Origin: AP-15 sp963785565
GTDB taxonomy: Bacteria; Pseudomonadota; Alphaproteobacteria; ATCC43930; CGMCC-115725
Direction of reading: 5' to 3'
DNA length: 64,000 nt
NCBI GenBank assembly: GCA_963785565.1
Contig: CAWAVV010000013.1
Coordinates: forward strand, 124,001-188,000
In this document: positions 23,541 to 33,968 of the stretch, one piece after another
How positions within the stretch are numbered: position 1 is the first letter of the stretch
Layout: each line of letters begins with the position of its first letter
The notes under the pieces: model-generated
Databases searched by the model: none
Told to the model about the DNA's origin: nothing
Seen by the model: the letters and a program-made list of their open reading frames with translations, nothing else
Translations under genes and position numbers: made by a program

Positions 23541-23654
23541 CGACAATGATCCAGATCAACAAGATCCCTCTCTCCACCGGGAGAGGGCAGAGCTATGCGA
23601 GCCCTGTCAATCGCGCGGGATTCTTTGGCGAGGCGGTACTTCTAACGCCCCACC

Positions 23655-23915
23655 TCATCCCCCTTCGAGCTTGGGGATGAAGAAGACTTCGCTGCCGTGG
23701 CGCAGCGGCTGCAGGTAGCCGACCTCGTGAATCTCGCCGTCGATGGCGACGGTGGTTTCCTCTTCGAGATGTTCGGCCAAGCCGGGGTAGAGCTGATCGA
23801 GCGCCTTGATGACGCCGCGCAGGTTTCTCGCTTCGAACGTGAATTCGCGCACCCCGCCGGTATAGCGGCGGCTGAACCCACTCGACAAAACCACCCGCGC
23901 GGTCGCCTCGGGCAT
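23655..23915 (-). CDS. MoaD/ThiS-family sulfur carrier
   Basis: An 86-residue beta-grasp protein: VREFTFEARNLRGVIKALD, TVAIDGEIHEVGYLQPL and VFFIPKLEGG. The C-terminal Gly-Gly is the residue pair adenylated and thiocarboxylated in MoaD/ThiS proteins. AGGAG precedes the ATG, 10 bp after the stop of the Mo-binding subunit gene. A small inverted repeat (23655-23662 with 23673-23680) includes the terminal GG and stop codons. Its place in the operon suggests a dedicated role in molybdopterin or enzyme sulfuration; recruitment from another sulfur-carrier role is possible. Confidence 0.85.
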   Translation of the reverse strand: MPEATARVVLSSGFSRRYTGGVREFTFEARNLRGVIKALDQLYPGLAEHLEEETTVAIDGEIHEVGYLQPLRHGSEVFFIPKLEGG

Positions 23916-23925
23916 GGTGCGGCTC

Positions 23926-26205
23926 CTAGTCGTCTCCGGCGCCCGCGTCCAATGCGGCGCGGATCCTGGGCGGCGACATCGGCAATTCAGTCAGGCGGCG
24001 GCCGGTCGCTTGTGCGATGGCATTGGCGATCGCCGCCATCGGCGGGACGATGTTGACCTCGCCGACACCCTTCGCCCCGAACGGATGCGCCGGGTTCGGC
24101 ACCTCGACCAGCACTGCGTCGATCATCGGGATGTCGGGGGCTACCGGCACCCGGTAATCGAGAAAGCCGGCGTTATCGAGCCGGCCGGACTTGTCGTAGA
24201 TGTATTCCTCGTTCAGCGCCCAGCCGATGCCTTGGGCGACACCGCCCTGGATCTGCCCTTCGACATAGGAAGGATGGATCGCCTTGCCGACATCCTGGGC
24301 GGCAACATAGCGCAGAATCGTCACCTTGCCGGTTTCGGGATCGACCTCGACATCGCAGAACTGGGTCGAGAAGCCAGGCGCCTGGCCGCCGGCATTGACC
24401 GACGCCGCGGATGTCAGCGGGCCGCCGGTCAGCGCCTTCTTGGCGGCGATCTCTTTCAGCGACAGCGGAGGGAAATCGCCGACATTGCTGCTGGCGGGCC
24501 TGGCCTGGCCGTCTTCCCAGAGGACGCCGTCGACATCGACATCCCAGATCATCGCCGCCCGTTTGCGCAATTCGTCGATGATCTTCTTGCTGGCCTCGAC
24601 AACCGCCATGCCGGTCGCAAAGGTCACGCGCGAGCCGCCGGTCGGGTTGGTAAAGCCGACCGCGACCGTGTCGGCGACGATCGCGCGGACCTGGTTGTAA
24701 TCGACGCCGAGCGTTTCGGCCGCCATCATCGCCATCGAGGCGCGCGAGCCGCCGATATCGACGCTGCCGGTCGAGACGATGACGGTGCCGTCCTCATTGA
24801 CCTGCACCGTGGCGCTCAACTCGCCGCCGCCGTTGAACCAGTAGCCCGAGGCCACGCCGCGTCCCTGGTTCGGGCCCAGCGGCGTGTTGTAGGCCGGATG
24901 GTTGAGCAGTGCTTCGAGGGTCTCGACATAGCCGCCATGGGCCATCTTCGGCCCATAGATCATCGTCGTTCCCGGCCGCGCCGCATTTTTATGCCGCAAT
25001 TTCAGCGGGTCCATCCCGATCTTCTTGGCCACGATGTCGAGCACGCTTTCGACCGCGAAGGCCGAGATCGGCGACCCGGGCGCGCGATAAGCCGACGCCT
25101 TCGGCCGGTTGCTGACGACGTCGTAGCCGACCGAGCGCGCGTTCGCGATGTTGTACGGGGCGAAGGCGCACAGGCACCCGTTCATGACCGGCGAGCCGGG
25201 GAAGGCCCCGGCCTGGAACTTGAAGATCCCGTCGGCGGCGGTGATCGTGCCGTCTTTCTTGGCGCCGATCTTGACCCACATCGAGGCGCCCGAGGTCGGG
25301 CCGGTGGCCTTGAACACCTCGTCACGGCTCATCACGATCTTGACCGGGCGACCCGCTTTCTTCGACAGCGCGGCCGCGATCGGTTCGAGATAGACCGGGA
25401 TCTTGCCGCCAAAGCCGCCGCCGATTTCAGACGGCGTCACCCGCACATTGCCGATGGGCATGCCGAGCAGCCTCGCAGTCATCGCCCGCACTCCGAAATG
25501 GCCTTGGGTCGCGGTCCAGATCTCGGCCTGGCCATCGGCTCCGACATTCGCGGCGCAAGCATGCGGCTCGATATAGGCCTGGTGCACGGCCGCGGTCTTG
25601 AACTCCTTTTCGACGATCACATCGGCTTCGGCAAAGCCCTGCTCCAAATCGCCGATCTGGAATTCGATCCGTTTGGAAGTGTTGGAGGGCTTGGTCGGCG
25701 TCGGCTCGACGCCGCGCGTGATCATGTCCTCGAACAACAGCGGCGCATCGGGCGCCATCGCCTCGTCGACGTCGATGACGTGCGGCAGCACCTCGTAATC
25801 GATCTCGACCAGTGCCGCGGCCTCTTCGGCGATCGATTTACTGGCCGCCGCGACGGCGGCGACAGGATGGCCTTCATAGAGCGCCTTTTCGCGGGCCATG
25901 ATGTTGCGGGTGATGTGCCAGAAATTTTGCGCCACCCGCTCCGGCCCAACATATTCGAATTTATGGTCGGGAAAATCGGCCGCGGTCACCACCGCCTTGA
26001 CTCCGGGCAACGCCAGTGCCTTTGACGCGTCGATCGACCGAATCCGGGCGTGGGCGTACGGGGAGCGGATGACCTTGCCGTACAGCGCGCCCGCCATCGC
26101 CAGATCGGCGCCGTACATGGCGCGGCCGGTAACCTTCGGCACACCGTCGGGACGAATTTGCCGAGTTCCCACCCATTTGTAGCGCGACGGTGCGATATCG
26201 TTCAC
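23926..26205 (-). CDS. xanthine-dehydrogenase-family Mo-binding subunit
   Basis: A 759-residue molybdopterin-binding large subunit. It starts GTG with AGGAG at 26214-26218. The N-terminal Ald_Xan_dh_C domain contains KVTGRAMYGADLAM and ALYGKVIRSPYAHARI. The Mo domain has GGGFGGKIPVYLEP, the substrate-loop region AYRAPGSPISAFAVES and the catalytic-Glu motif FGAKGVGEVN near the end. The loop differs from CO dehydrogenase form I (AYxCSFR), so CO oxidation is unlikely and a heterocycle or aldehyde substrate is more plausible. No FeS (CoxS) or FAD (CoxM) subunit gene is adjacent. It is the first gene of the Mo operon that ends at 17934. Confidence 0.9.
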   Translation of the reverse strand: MNDIAPSRYKWVGTRQIRPDGVPKVTGRAMYGADLAMAGALYGKVIRSPYAHARIRSIDASKALALPGVKAVVTAADFPDHKFEYVGPERVAQNFWHITRNIMAREKALYEGHPVAAVAAASKSIAEEAAALVEIDYEVLPHVIDVDEAMAPDAPLLFEDMITRGVEPTPTKPSNTSKRIEFQIGDLEQGFAEADVIVEKEFKTAAVHQAYIEPHACAANVGADGQAEIWTATQGHFGVRAMTARLLGMPIGNVRVTPSEIGGGFGGKIPVYLEPIAAALSKKAGRPVKIVMSRDEVFKATGPTSGASMWVKIGAKKDGTITAADGIFKFQAGAFPGSPVMNGCLCAFAPYNIANARSVGYDVVSNRPKASAYRAPGSPISAFAVESVLDIVAKKIGMDPLKLRHKNAARPGTTMIYGPKMAHGGYVETLEALLNHPAYNTPLGPNQGRGVASGYWFNGGGELSATVQVNEDGTVIVSTGSVDIGGSRASMAMMAAETLGVDYNQVRAIVADTVAVGFTNPTGGSRVTFATGMAVVEASKKIIDELRKRAAMIWDVDVDGVLWEDGQARPASSNVGDFPPLSLKEIAAKKALTGGPLTSAASVNAGGQAPGFSTQFCDVEVDPETGKVTILRYVAAQDVGKAIHPSYVEGQIQGGVAQGIGWALNEEYIYDKSGRLDNAGFLDYRVPVAPDIPMIDAVLVEVPNPAHPFGAKGVGEVNIVPPMAAIANAIAQATGRRLTELPMSPPRIRAALDAGAGDD

Positions 26206-26433
26206 GGCTCTGTCTCCTGATCGCCCGGTTGAATTCGATTTATCTGAGAGGGTCGCGCGGCGGAGGCGGAAATGCAAGCCTGCGCCGAGGCCGCATCCGT
26301 CACAGATGGCCGAGCGCGGCGATTGTCTGCTCCAGGATGGTAAAGCCGCCGGTCGAAAACCCAGCCACGCGAAGCGACTGGCGGCGGATGATGGCCCGAC
26401 GTAGCTTTAGCTTATGCCAGGCCGAGGATCACC

Positions 26434-26832
26434 ATGACCGACAACGACGCCGTGCTCGCCGCCAACCTCGAATTCTACCGCGTCTTTACGGCGCGCGACG
26501 TCGTCGGAATGGACGCGCTGTGGGCGCGCCGGGCGCCCGTTGCTTGCGTCCACCCGGGATGGACGGTGCTGACCGACCGGGAGGCGATCATTTCGAGCTG
26601 GAGCGCGATTCTGACGAGCCCAGACGCGCCCCGCATAGCCTGTTACGATGAGCGCGTGCTGCTTTACGGCGATACGGCCTTGGTACTGTGCGAGGAGGAG
26701 TTAGGTGGCGGCACCCTCGCCGCCAGCAACCTGTTTGTCCGCGAGGACGGTGGGTGGCGAATAGCGCACCACCATGCCGGCCAGATCGTCCGCCGTCAGC
26801 CGGAGCGGCGTCCCCCGTCCCGGCTCAATTGA
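26434..26832 (+). CDS. NTF2-like/SnoaL-type small protein
   Basis: A 132-residue alpha+beta cone protein: NLEFYRVFTARDVVGMDALWA, CVHPGWTVLTDREAIISSW, LYGDTALVLCEEEL and VREDGGWRIAHHHAG. This is the usual SnoaL/DUF4440-like pattern. Members are diverse and I cannot assign a substrate. GAGG at 26425-26428 supports the ATG. It converges with the amidase gene. Confidence 0.8.
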   Translation: MTDNDAVLAANLEFYRVFTARDVVGMDALWARRAPVACVHPGWTVLTDREAIISSWSAILTSPDAPRIACYDERVLLYGDTALVLCEEELGGGTLAASNLFVREDGGWRIAHHHAGQIVRRQPERRPPSRLN

Positions 26833-27611
26833 GCCCCGCGGCCGCGTTCATTCCCCGATCGACGCAAGAATTCCACGCGCTGCGCCCGGCGGACCATGTC
26901 GTACGCGATCGCATAAAGGCTGCTTGAACATCGGCGAGGCGCGTCGCGGTCTCGGCATCGATCACGCCGTCGACGCGGGTGGGGCGAAAGCGCCGCTGGA
27001 ACGCGGCAACAGCTCGCCTCCTCGATGGCCGGAGCCAGGCAATAGCCGATCAAGCCCAAGTCGGCGACGGCGCGCGGGCGGTCGAGCACGGCGTCGCGCC
27101 GCGGCCGAGACGGTTCCGGCCAGATCCCAATACCGGCACGAGCGAGACGCGGCCAGTCAAAGGCTTCGCCGGGATCGGTCTTGCGATCGGGCGCTATGTC
27201 CGAATGGCCCACCACGCGATGCGGCGGGATCGGGCGCCGCGAAAGGATGTCGCGGCACAGATATTCAACCGCGGCCATCTGCTCCTCGGGAAAGGCGCGA
27301 TAGCCCCATTCGTGGCCAGGGTTGACGATTTCGATCCCGATCGAGACAAAATTGAGGTCGTGCTCGCCCTCCCAGCACGACCGCCCGGCGTGAAACGCGC
27401 GCCGCGCTTCGGGCACAAGCTGCCAGATGGCCCCGTCCTCCTCGACGACATAATGGGCACTGACTCGCGCCGCCGGATCGCACAGCCGGTTCAACGCCGC
27501 TTCGGCGCTCTGCATTCCGGTGTAATGCAACACCAGCATGTCGATCCGCGGCGGCTCGCCGCGACTTTCGTGATTAGGCGAAAGCCGTTCGGAAATAGAG
27601 TGCGGGATCAT
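26825..27611 (-). CDS. AmpD-like N-acetylmuramoyl-L-alanine amidase (frameshifted)
   Basis: An amidase_2 domain with zinc-ligand regions MLVLHYTGM and VVGHSDIAPDRKTDPG plus HDLNFVSIGIEIVN, for cleavage of the muramoyl-alanine bond in cell-wall recycling. No signal peptide is seen, so it is cytosolic like AmpD. Near 27015-27020 a one-base excess breaks the frame; correcting it gives AVAAFQRRFRPTRVDGVIDAET, a peptidoglycan-binding-like tail. A second small shift near 26876 may move the end from 26825 to 26848. Confidence 0.8.
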
Positions 27612-27720
27612 CAGGCGGCGGACGGGTCGGCTCCGACCTTCGCCAGCGGGTCGTAAGCAGCGTTGATGCGAGCTCGGCCGCAGAGTGCAGCACCCCAATA
27701 GAGCCCGGGAATAGAGAAAC

Positions 27721-30700
27721 TCAGATGTCATGTACGTCGACGATTCCGGGCAGCGACTTGACCGCGGCGCGGATCTTGGGGTCGACGCGGAAGCCACCGG
27801 GGATCGCTATCTCGACCTCGCGCTCGGCCAGGTCGAGCACCACCGACACGCGACCGCGGCCGCCGCCCGCCTCGCGGCCCATCAGGCTCTTCAGAGTGGC
27901 GAGCGCACGTTCCTCGCCGAGAAACACGCGCAGCCCGGCCGCGGCGTGGGCCACGACATCGTCGAGCGGCTCGACCTTCTGCGCGGTCAGCCGCAAATTG
28001 TCCTCCTCGCTGCGGACATCGACAGTGACCGCAAGCGGCTGGCCCGCGTCGAACAGAGCCCGAGACTGGCTCAGCATCTCGGCGAACAGGGTCACTTCGA
28101 AGATGCCGCTCGTGTCTGACATCTGGACAAAAGCAAATCGATTGCCGCGCGCCGAGGTTCGCTCTTTGCGCCCGACGACGATGCCGGCGAGCCGGAACCG
28201 GGTCGTCCCGTTCGCAGCCAGTGCCATCGGCAACTCGGCCCAGCGCAGAATGCCGGCGCGTTCGAGGCTCTTACCGTAAGCGTCGAGCGGATGGCTCGAC
28301 AGGTAAAATCCGATCGCCGCGAATTCGTGCTGCAATTTCTCGACCGGCGGCCAGTCCTCGACCAGCGGCAATGACGGGCGGTCGCTGAGGCCGAGACCGA
28401 ACAGGCTGCCCTGGCCGTCCTGTCGCTCGCTCGCTGACCGGCTTGCCTGCCGCAACAACAATTCGGCGGCGGCGAAGGTTTGCGCGCGGTTCGGATCGAG
28501 CGGATCGAATGCTCCGGCTTTCGCCAGGCTCTCGAATTGTCCTCGGTTGAAGGTCTTGGCATCGAGCCGCTGAGCTAGGTCGAAGAGGTCCGTAAACCGG
28601 CCGTTCCGCTCGCGCTCGGCCACCAGTAAGTCCATCGCCTGCGCACCGACACCCTTGACCGCGGCTAGCGCATAGCGGATCGCGGGCTTTCCGCTCTTGG
28701 GGTCAATCTCGACCGAAAAAGTCGGCTGCGAGCGATTGACGTCGGGCGGCAACAGTCGGATCCCGAGCCGGTCCAATTCCTGGCGAAAATGGTTCAGCTT
28801 ATCGGTATTGCCGAGATCGAGCGTCATCGATGCAGCGAGAAACTCGACTGGGTAGTTCGCCTTCAGATAAGCGGTTTGATAGGTGATCAGCGCATAAGCC
28901 GCGGCATGCGGTTTGTTGAAGCCATAGCCGGCAAATTTCGCCATCTGGTCGAAGATCAGCTGCGCCCGAGCCTTCTCGACACCGTGGGCCACGGCTCCGT
29001 TGACGAACTGCTGGCGTTGCGCGTCCATTTCCGACTGGATCTTCTTGCCCATCGCGCGGCGCAACAGGTCGGCGCTGCCAAGCGTATAGCCGGCCAAGAC
29101 CTGGGCGATCTGCATGACCTGCTCCTGGTAGGTCATGACGCCGTAGGTTGCGTTCAGGATCGGTTCGAGCGTCGGGTGCAGGTAATCGGGCGCCTCCTCG
29201 CCGTGCTTGACCGCGATGTAGCGCGGGATGTTCTCCATCGGGCCCGGCCGGTACAGCGCATTGGCGGCGATGATGTCCTCGAAGCGGTCCGGGCGCAGCC
29301 GTCTGAGCATGTCGCGCACGCCGGCGCCTTCGACCTGGAACACCCCGACCGTGTCGCCGCTGGCCAGCAATTCGTACGTCGCGCGGTCGTCGAGCGGCAG
29401 GCCCTCGAGGTCGAGCTCGATCCCGCGCTCCGCGAGCAACTCGTGGGCGCGCGCCAAAACTGTCAAGGTCTTGAGCCCGAGAAAGTCGAATTTGACCAGG
29501 CCCGCGAGTTCGACCCATTTCATATTGAACTGGGTGGCCGGCATGTCGGAGCGCGGATCGCGGTATAACGGCACCAGTTCGACCAACGGACGATCGCCGA
29601 TCACGACACCCGCGGCGTGGGTCGAGGCGTGGCGATAGAGCCCCTCCAGTTTCAACGAAATCTCGATCAGCCGGGCGACCAACTCGTCGCTGTCGCGCGC
29701 CTGCTGCAATGCGGGCTCGCCGGCGATCGCTTTTTCCAACGTGACCGGATGCGCCGGGTTGTTGGGCACCAGTTTGCACAGCCGGTCGATCTGGCCATAG
29801 GGCATCGCCAAGACCCGGCCAACGTCGCGCAACACCGCGCGCGCCTGCAACTTGCCAAAGGTGATGATCTGCGCAACCCGGTCGCGACCGTATTTCTGCT
29901 GGACGTAGCGGATCACCTCGTCGCGCCGGTCCTGACAGAAATCGATGTCGAAATCAGGCATCGACACACGCTCGGGGTTTAAGAACCGCTCGAACAGCAA
30001 GCCAAAGCGCAGCGGGTCGAGGTCAGTGATGGTCAGCGCCCAGGCGACGACCGAACCCGCTCCGGAGCCACGTCCGGGGCCGACCGGGATGCCCTCGCGC
30101 TTGGCCCATTGGATGAAGTCGGCGACGATCAGGAAATAACCGGCAAACCCCATCGCAATGATCGTGGCGAGCTCGAATTCGAGCCGTTCGCAATAGGGCT
30201 TTGCCTTACCTTGGTCGACGCCCAACCGGGCGAGGCGCGCGTCGAGCCCAGCCTGCGCCGCGCGCCGCAACGCCAACTCCTCGGTGTCGCCTTCTTCGGT
30301 CGGGAAGGCGGGCAGGATCGGCTGGCGCGGCTGAGGGATAAAGGCGCAGCGCCGCGCGATGACCAGGGTGTTGTCGCAGGCCTCGGGCAGATCGGCGAAA
30401 ACATCCCGCATCTCCGCCGCAGGCCGAAAATAATGGAACGGGGTCAAACGCCGGCGATCATTGTCCGCGACGACCGTGCTCTGCGCGATGCACAGCAGCG
30501 CATCATGCGCCTCGTAAAACCCGCGATCAGGGAAATAGGCGTCGTTGGTGGCGACCAGCGGCAGATCGTGGCGATAGGCGAGCTCGACGAGCGCGGGTTC
30601 GCTGCGCGCCTCGTCCGGCCCATTGTGGCGCATCAACTCGATATAGAGTCGGCCCGGAAAGGCCGCCGTCAGCTCGCCCAGCAGCGCCTCGGCGGCATCG

Positions 30701-31173
30701 CCTTGCCCCTCCATCAGCAGCCTTCCGAGCGGCCCTTTGGGTCCGCCCGAGAGGCAGATGAGCCCCTCGCTCGCCGCAGCGATATCGGCGAGGCTTACGG
30801 CCGGCTCCGCGGCCCCGTCGCTGGCCAGATAGGAGCGGCTGACCAGGGCCAGCAGGTTCCGATACCCGGCCTCGCTCTGCACCAGCAACACGATCCGGTC
30901 CGGCTCTGCGCTGCGCCCCGGCGCACCATTGCTTCGCGCCGCCTCGTCGCGGCCGGCGAGCGCCACTTCACAGCCGATGATCGGCTGCACCCCCGCCGAA
31001 GCGCAGGCGGTGGCGAATTCGAGCGCACCGAACAGATTCCCGGTATCGGTGATCGCCACCGCCGGCATGCGCTCGACCTTGCACAGCTCCACCGCTTCCT
31101 TGACCGGAATCGCCCCGGCCGACAGCGAATAAGCGGTGTGGACGCGCAGATGAATAAAATCGGCGAGCGGCAT
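27721..31173 (-). CDS. dnaE: DNA polymerase III alpha subunit
   Basis: A replicative polymerase of 1150 residues. The N-terminal PHP domain begins FIHLRVHTAYSL with ITDTGNLFGALEF. The C-family palm carries PDFDIDFCQDRR near residue 404 (two catalytic Asp) and KFDFLGLKTLTVL near 560 (third Asp). An HhH region, an OB-fold and a C-terminal tau-binding region follow. The ATG at 31173 matches the usual DnaE start; an open extension to 31293 does not look like DnaE. The frame is intact. It is transcribed alone, with no lolCDE genes upstream. Confidence 0.96.
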   Translation of the reverse strand: MPLADFIHLRVHTAYSLSAGAIPVKEAVELCKVERMPAVAITDTGNLFGALEFATACASAGVQPIIGCEVALAGRDEAARSNGAPGRSAEPDRIVLLVQSEAGYRNLLALVSRSYLASDGAAEPAVSLADIAAASEGLICLSGGPKGPLGRLLMEGQGDAAEALLGELTAAFPGRLYIELMRHNGPDEARSEPALVELAYRHDLPLVATNDAYFPDRGFYEAHDALLCIAQSTVVADNDRRRLTPFHYFRPAAEMRDVFADLPEACDNTLVIARRCAFIPQPRQPILPAFPTEEGDTEELALRRAAQAGLDARLARLGVDQGKAKPYCERLEFELATIIAMGFAGYFLIVADFIQWAKREGIPVGPGRGSGAGSVVAWALTITDLDPLRFGLLFERFLNPERVSMPDFDIDFCQDRRDEVIRYVQQKYGRDRVAQIITFGKLQARAVLRDVGRVLAMPYGQIDRLCKLVPNNPAHPVTLEKAIAGEPALQQARDSDELVARLIEISLKLEGLYRHASTHAAGVVIGDRPLVELVPLYRDPRSDMPATQFNMKWVELAGLVKFDFLGLKTLTVLARAHELLAERGIELDLEGLPLDDRATYELLASGDTVGVFQVEGAGVRDMLRRLRPDRFEDIIAANALYRPGPMENIPRYIAVKHGEEAPDYLHPTLEPILNATYGVMTYQEQVMQIAQVLAGYTLGSADLLRRAMGKKIQSEMDAQRQQFVNGAVAHGVEKARAQLIFDQMAKFAGYGFNKPHAAAYALITYQTAYLKANYPVEFLAASMTLDLGNTDKLNHFRQELDRLGIRLLPPDVNRSQPTFSVEIDPKSGKPAIRYALAAVKGVGAQAMDLLVAERERNGRFTDLFDLAQRLDAKTFNRGQFESLAKAGAFDPLDPNRAQTFAAAELLLRQASRSASERQDGQGSLFGLGLSDRPSLPLVEDWPPVEKLQHEFAAIGFYLSSHPLDAYGKSLERAGILRWAELPMALAANGTTRFRLAGIVVGRKERTSARGNRFAFVQMSDTSGIFEVTLFAEMLSQSRALFDAGQPLAVTVDVRSEEDNLRLTAQKVEPLDDVVAHAAAGLRVFLGEERALATLKSLMGREAGGGRGRVSVVLDLAEREVEIAIPGGFRVDPKIRAAVKSLPGIVDVHDI

Positions 31174-31520
31174 GTCGGCAATATCGCACCCCCCGGCGCC
31201 AAATTCACCCGCGTTCGCGCCGCCTGGGAGCGGCCCGATGTTTTCCAACGGTTTGCCCGAAATCCTCCCGGCAACCCACGCCGCGAACTCCACGCCGGGG
31301 AACCCTGGGCCGATGCTCGCCCATCGTCAGGTGCCGATTACCGCGTTGAATTAGGGCGACTTATCCCGATCGCGCAGTTCGGCAAATCACTCGATCGTTC
31401 GCGCCTCTGCACCGAGTGCTTCGCCGGGCGGCGAGCCCGCTCCGCCGACGATTGTTCGCAGGTTGGTTTCGGCCGCCCTCTCGTCCGGCGAGGACGTCAG
31501 CGGGCGATGGCAGGTGTCGC
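31174..31520. other. intergenic region between aconitase and dnaE
   Basis: About 350 bp lie between the end of the aconitase gene (31521) and the dnaE start. The dnaE frame remains open upstream, but the translation is Arg/Gly/Pro-rich and not conserved-looking. I see no tRNA or clear terminator; it probably holds the dnaE promoter. Confidence 0.45.
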
Positions 31521-33795
31521 TTAATGATGGAACAGGTTCAGGGCGGAGCCTTTACGGAACCATTCGAGTTGGGAAGCGCTGAACGTATGGTTGAGGCGGA
31601 GCGTCTCGCTCCTCCCATCGGCATGCCTGATTCGGCATTCGACCGGTTGGCCCGGCGCCATCTCCTCTAATCCGACCAGGCTCAGCCGATCATCGGCGCG
31701 GACGCGATCGTAATCCGCCGGGTCCTGAAAGGTCAGCGCCAGCAGACCCTGCTTTTTGAGGTTCGATTCGTGGATGCGGGCAAAGCTGCGCGCGATCACG
31801 GCGCAACCGCCCAATAGCCGCGGCGACAACGCGGCATGTTCGCGGCTGCTGCCCTCGCCGTAATTGTGATCGCCGATCGCCACCCATTTAACCCCATGGG
31901 CCTTGTAGTCGCGGGCGACCTTCGAGACCATGACCCCCTTCTCGCCGGTCAGGACATTGACGCCGGTTCCGGTCTCGCCGGTAAAGGCATTGATCGCACC
32001 CATGAACATATTGTCGCTGAACTTGTCGAGATGGCCGCGATAGCGCAGCCATGGACCAGCCGGCGAGATATGGTCGGTCGTGGTCTTGCCCTGGGTCTTG
32101 ATCAATACCGGACAGTCGACAAAGTCCTTGTGGTCCCAGGCCAGCCACGGCGTCCATCAGCTGCAGCCGCTCGCTGTTCGGATCGACCGCCAATTCGATC
32201 CGGCTGCCGTCCGCGGGCGGATCGATATAGGTCGCGTGCCCGGCGTCGAAGCCGTGCGCCGGCACCTCGGGCGCCGGGCCCGGCGGATCGAGCCGGAACC
32301 GCGCGCCGTCGGCCCCGGTCAGCGTGTCCGTCAGCGGGTTGAACGACAGCCGGCCGGACAACGCCATCGCGGTCACGATCTCCGGGCTGCCGATAAAGTT
32401 CATCGTCGTCGGCTGCTCGTCGTTGCGGCGCGGAAAATTGCGGTTGTACGAGGTGACGATCGTGTTCGGGACGGTGCTTTCTTCCTTCGCCCGCCGCCAT
32501 TGGCCGATGCACGGGCCGCAGGCGTTGGCCAAGACGGTGCCGCCCATGTCCTTGAGCGACTGCATCTGGCCGTCGCGCTCGATCGTCGCGCGCACCGCCT
32601 CCGATCCCGGCGTAACCAGAAACGGCACCGCCGTTTTGATGCCGTGCGCCTTGGCCTGCTCGGCGACCTCGGCCGCACGGCTCATATCCTCGTAAGAGGA
32701 ATTGGTGCAGCTGCCGATCAACGCCGTCGAGATCCGGTCGATGAAGCCGCTCTTGGCGTCGGCCACCTCGGCGGCGAGCTTCGAGACCGGCCGCGCCCGG
32801 TCGGGCGAGTGCGGGCCGACCATGTAGGGTTCGAGCTTCGACAGATCGAGCTCGACGACGCGGTCGTAATATTTCGCGGGGTCGGCCTCGATCTCCCTGT
32901 CGGGGGCGAGCATGTCCAGGTGCGCTTCGGCGAGCGGCACCAGGTCGGGCTTGCCGGTCGCGCGCAAATAGCGCGCCATATGCTCGTCATAGGGGAACAT
33001 CGATGTCGTGGCGCCGAGTTCGGCGCCCATATTGGTGATCGTCGCCTTGCCGGTGGCGCTGATCGTGCGCGCGCCGGGGCCGATATACTCGACGATCGCA
33101 TTGGTGCCGCCGGATACGGTCAGCGCGCCGGCGACGTAGAGGATCACGTCCTTGGGCGCGGTCCAGCCGCTCATTTGACCGGTCAGGTATACGGCGATGT
33201 GCCGCGGATATAGCACCTCCCATGGCAGCCCGGCGATTACCTCGACCGCGTCCGCGCCGCCCACGCCGACCGAACAAGCACCGAGACCACCGGCATTCGG
33301 CGTGTGCGAGTCGGTGCCGATGATCAGTTCGCCGGGGAAGGCGTAATTTTCCAGCACTACCTGATGGATGATGCCGGCGCCCGGCCCCCAGAACCCCAAT
33401 CCGTATTTGGCCGCGGCCGAGCGCAGGAAGTCATAGACTTCCTTGTTCTCGGCGAGCGATTCGCGCAGATCCGCGGCGCCCTCGACCCGCGCCTGGATCA
33501 AATGGTCGCAATGGATCGTCGCCGCGACCGCGACCTTGTCGCGCCTGGTCTGCATGAACTGGAGCAAACCGGTCTGCCCCAGCACATCCTGAAAAACGAC
33601 GCGGTCGGGGCGCAGCAGCAGATAACTATGCCCGGGCTCCAGCTCCTGGTTCTCCGGATCGTCGAGATGCCCGAGCAGGACCTTGTCCGCCAAGGTCAGC
33701 GGTTTATCGAGCCGGCGGCGGACCACCGCAAGGTTGCGCGCCATTGTCGCATAGACGGCAGCCGCCATTTCCGGGGTCGATTTGATAGCAACCAT
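31521..33795 (-). CDS. aconitate hydratase, mitochondrial (ACO2) type (frameshifted)
   Basis: A TCA-cycle enzyme interconverting citrate and isocitrate. The sequence follows eukaryotic mitochondrial aconitase closely: ATIHCDHLI, KYGLGFWGPGAGIIHQ, LIGTDSHTPNAGGLG, SGWTAPKDVIL and GAELGATTSMFPYDEHM. The [4Fe-4S] cysteines are in LIGSCTNSS and ANACGPCIGQW. The swivel domain is GKTTTDHISPAGPWLRYRG with the active-site loop GEGSSREHA. One extra base near 32139-32142 breaks the frame; removing it gives AAWDHKDFVDCPVLIKT, and the whole protein is about 757 residues. AAAGG precedes the ATG. Confidence 0.93.
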
Positions 33796-33968
33796 TGTCT
33801 AGCCTTTCTTGGCGATACTTAAAGGGGCCGGCACGAGCACGATCTCGTCCACATCCCGAAAAGTGGAAACCGGAGGTCTTGCTGAAAATCAGCAACAAGT
33901 CGCGATGATGCCCGATGCTGCCGGAATCGTCTAGGAAATCTTCGGTCTCGCGGCGCTCGGCGAGCCGC

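Noticed and set aside
23914..26025. 703-residue open frame on the plus strand
   Set aside because: Antisense to the Mo-binding subunit, Arg/Asp/His-rich without motifs; a shadow of high-GC codon structure.
31174..31293. 40-residue N-terminal extension of DnaE
   Set aside because: DnaE proteins begin at the HLRVHTAYSL region; the extension is Gly/Pro-rich with no family similarity that I can see.
30109..31524. 471-residue open frame on the plus strand
   Set aside because: Antisense to dnaE, whose catalytic motifs are all intact on the minus strand.
32080..33213. 377-residue open frame opposite aconitase
   Set aside because: The minus-strand aconitase carries every conserved motif; this frame has none.
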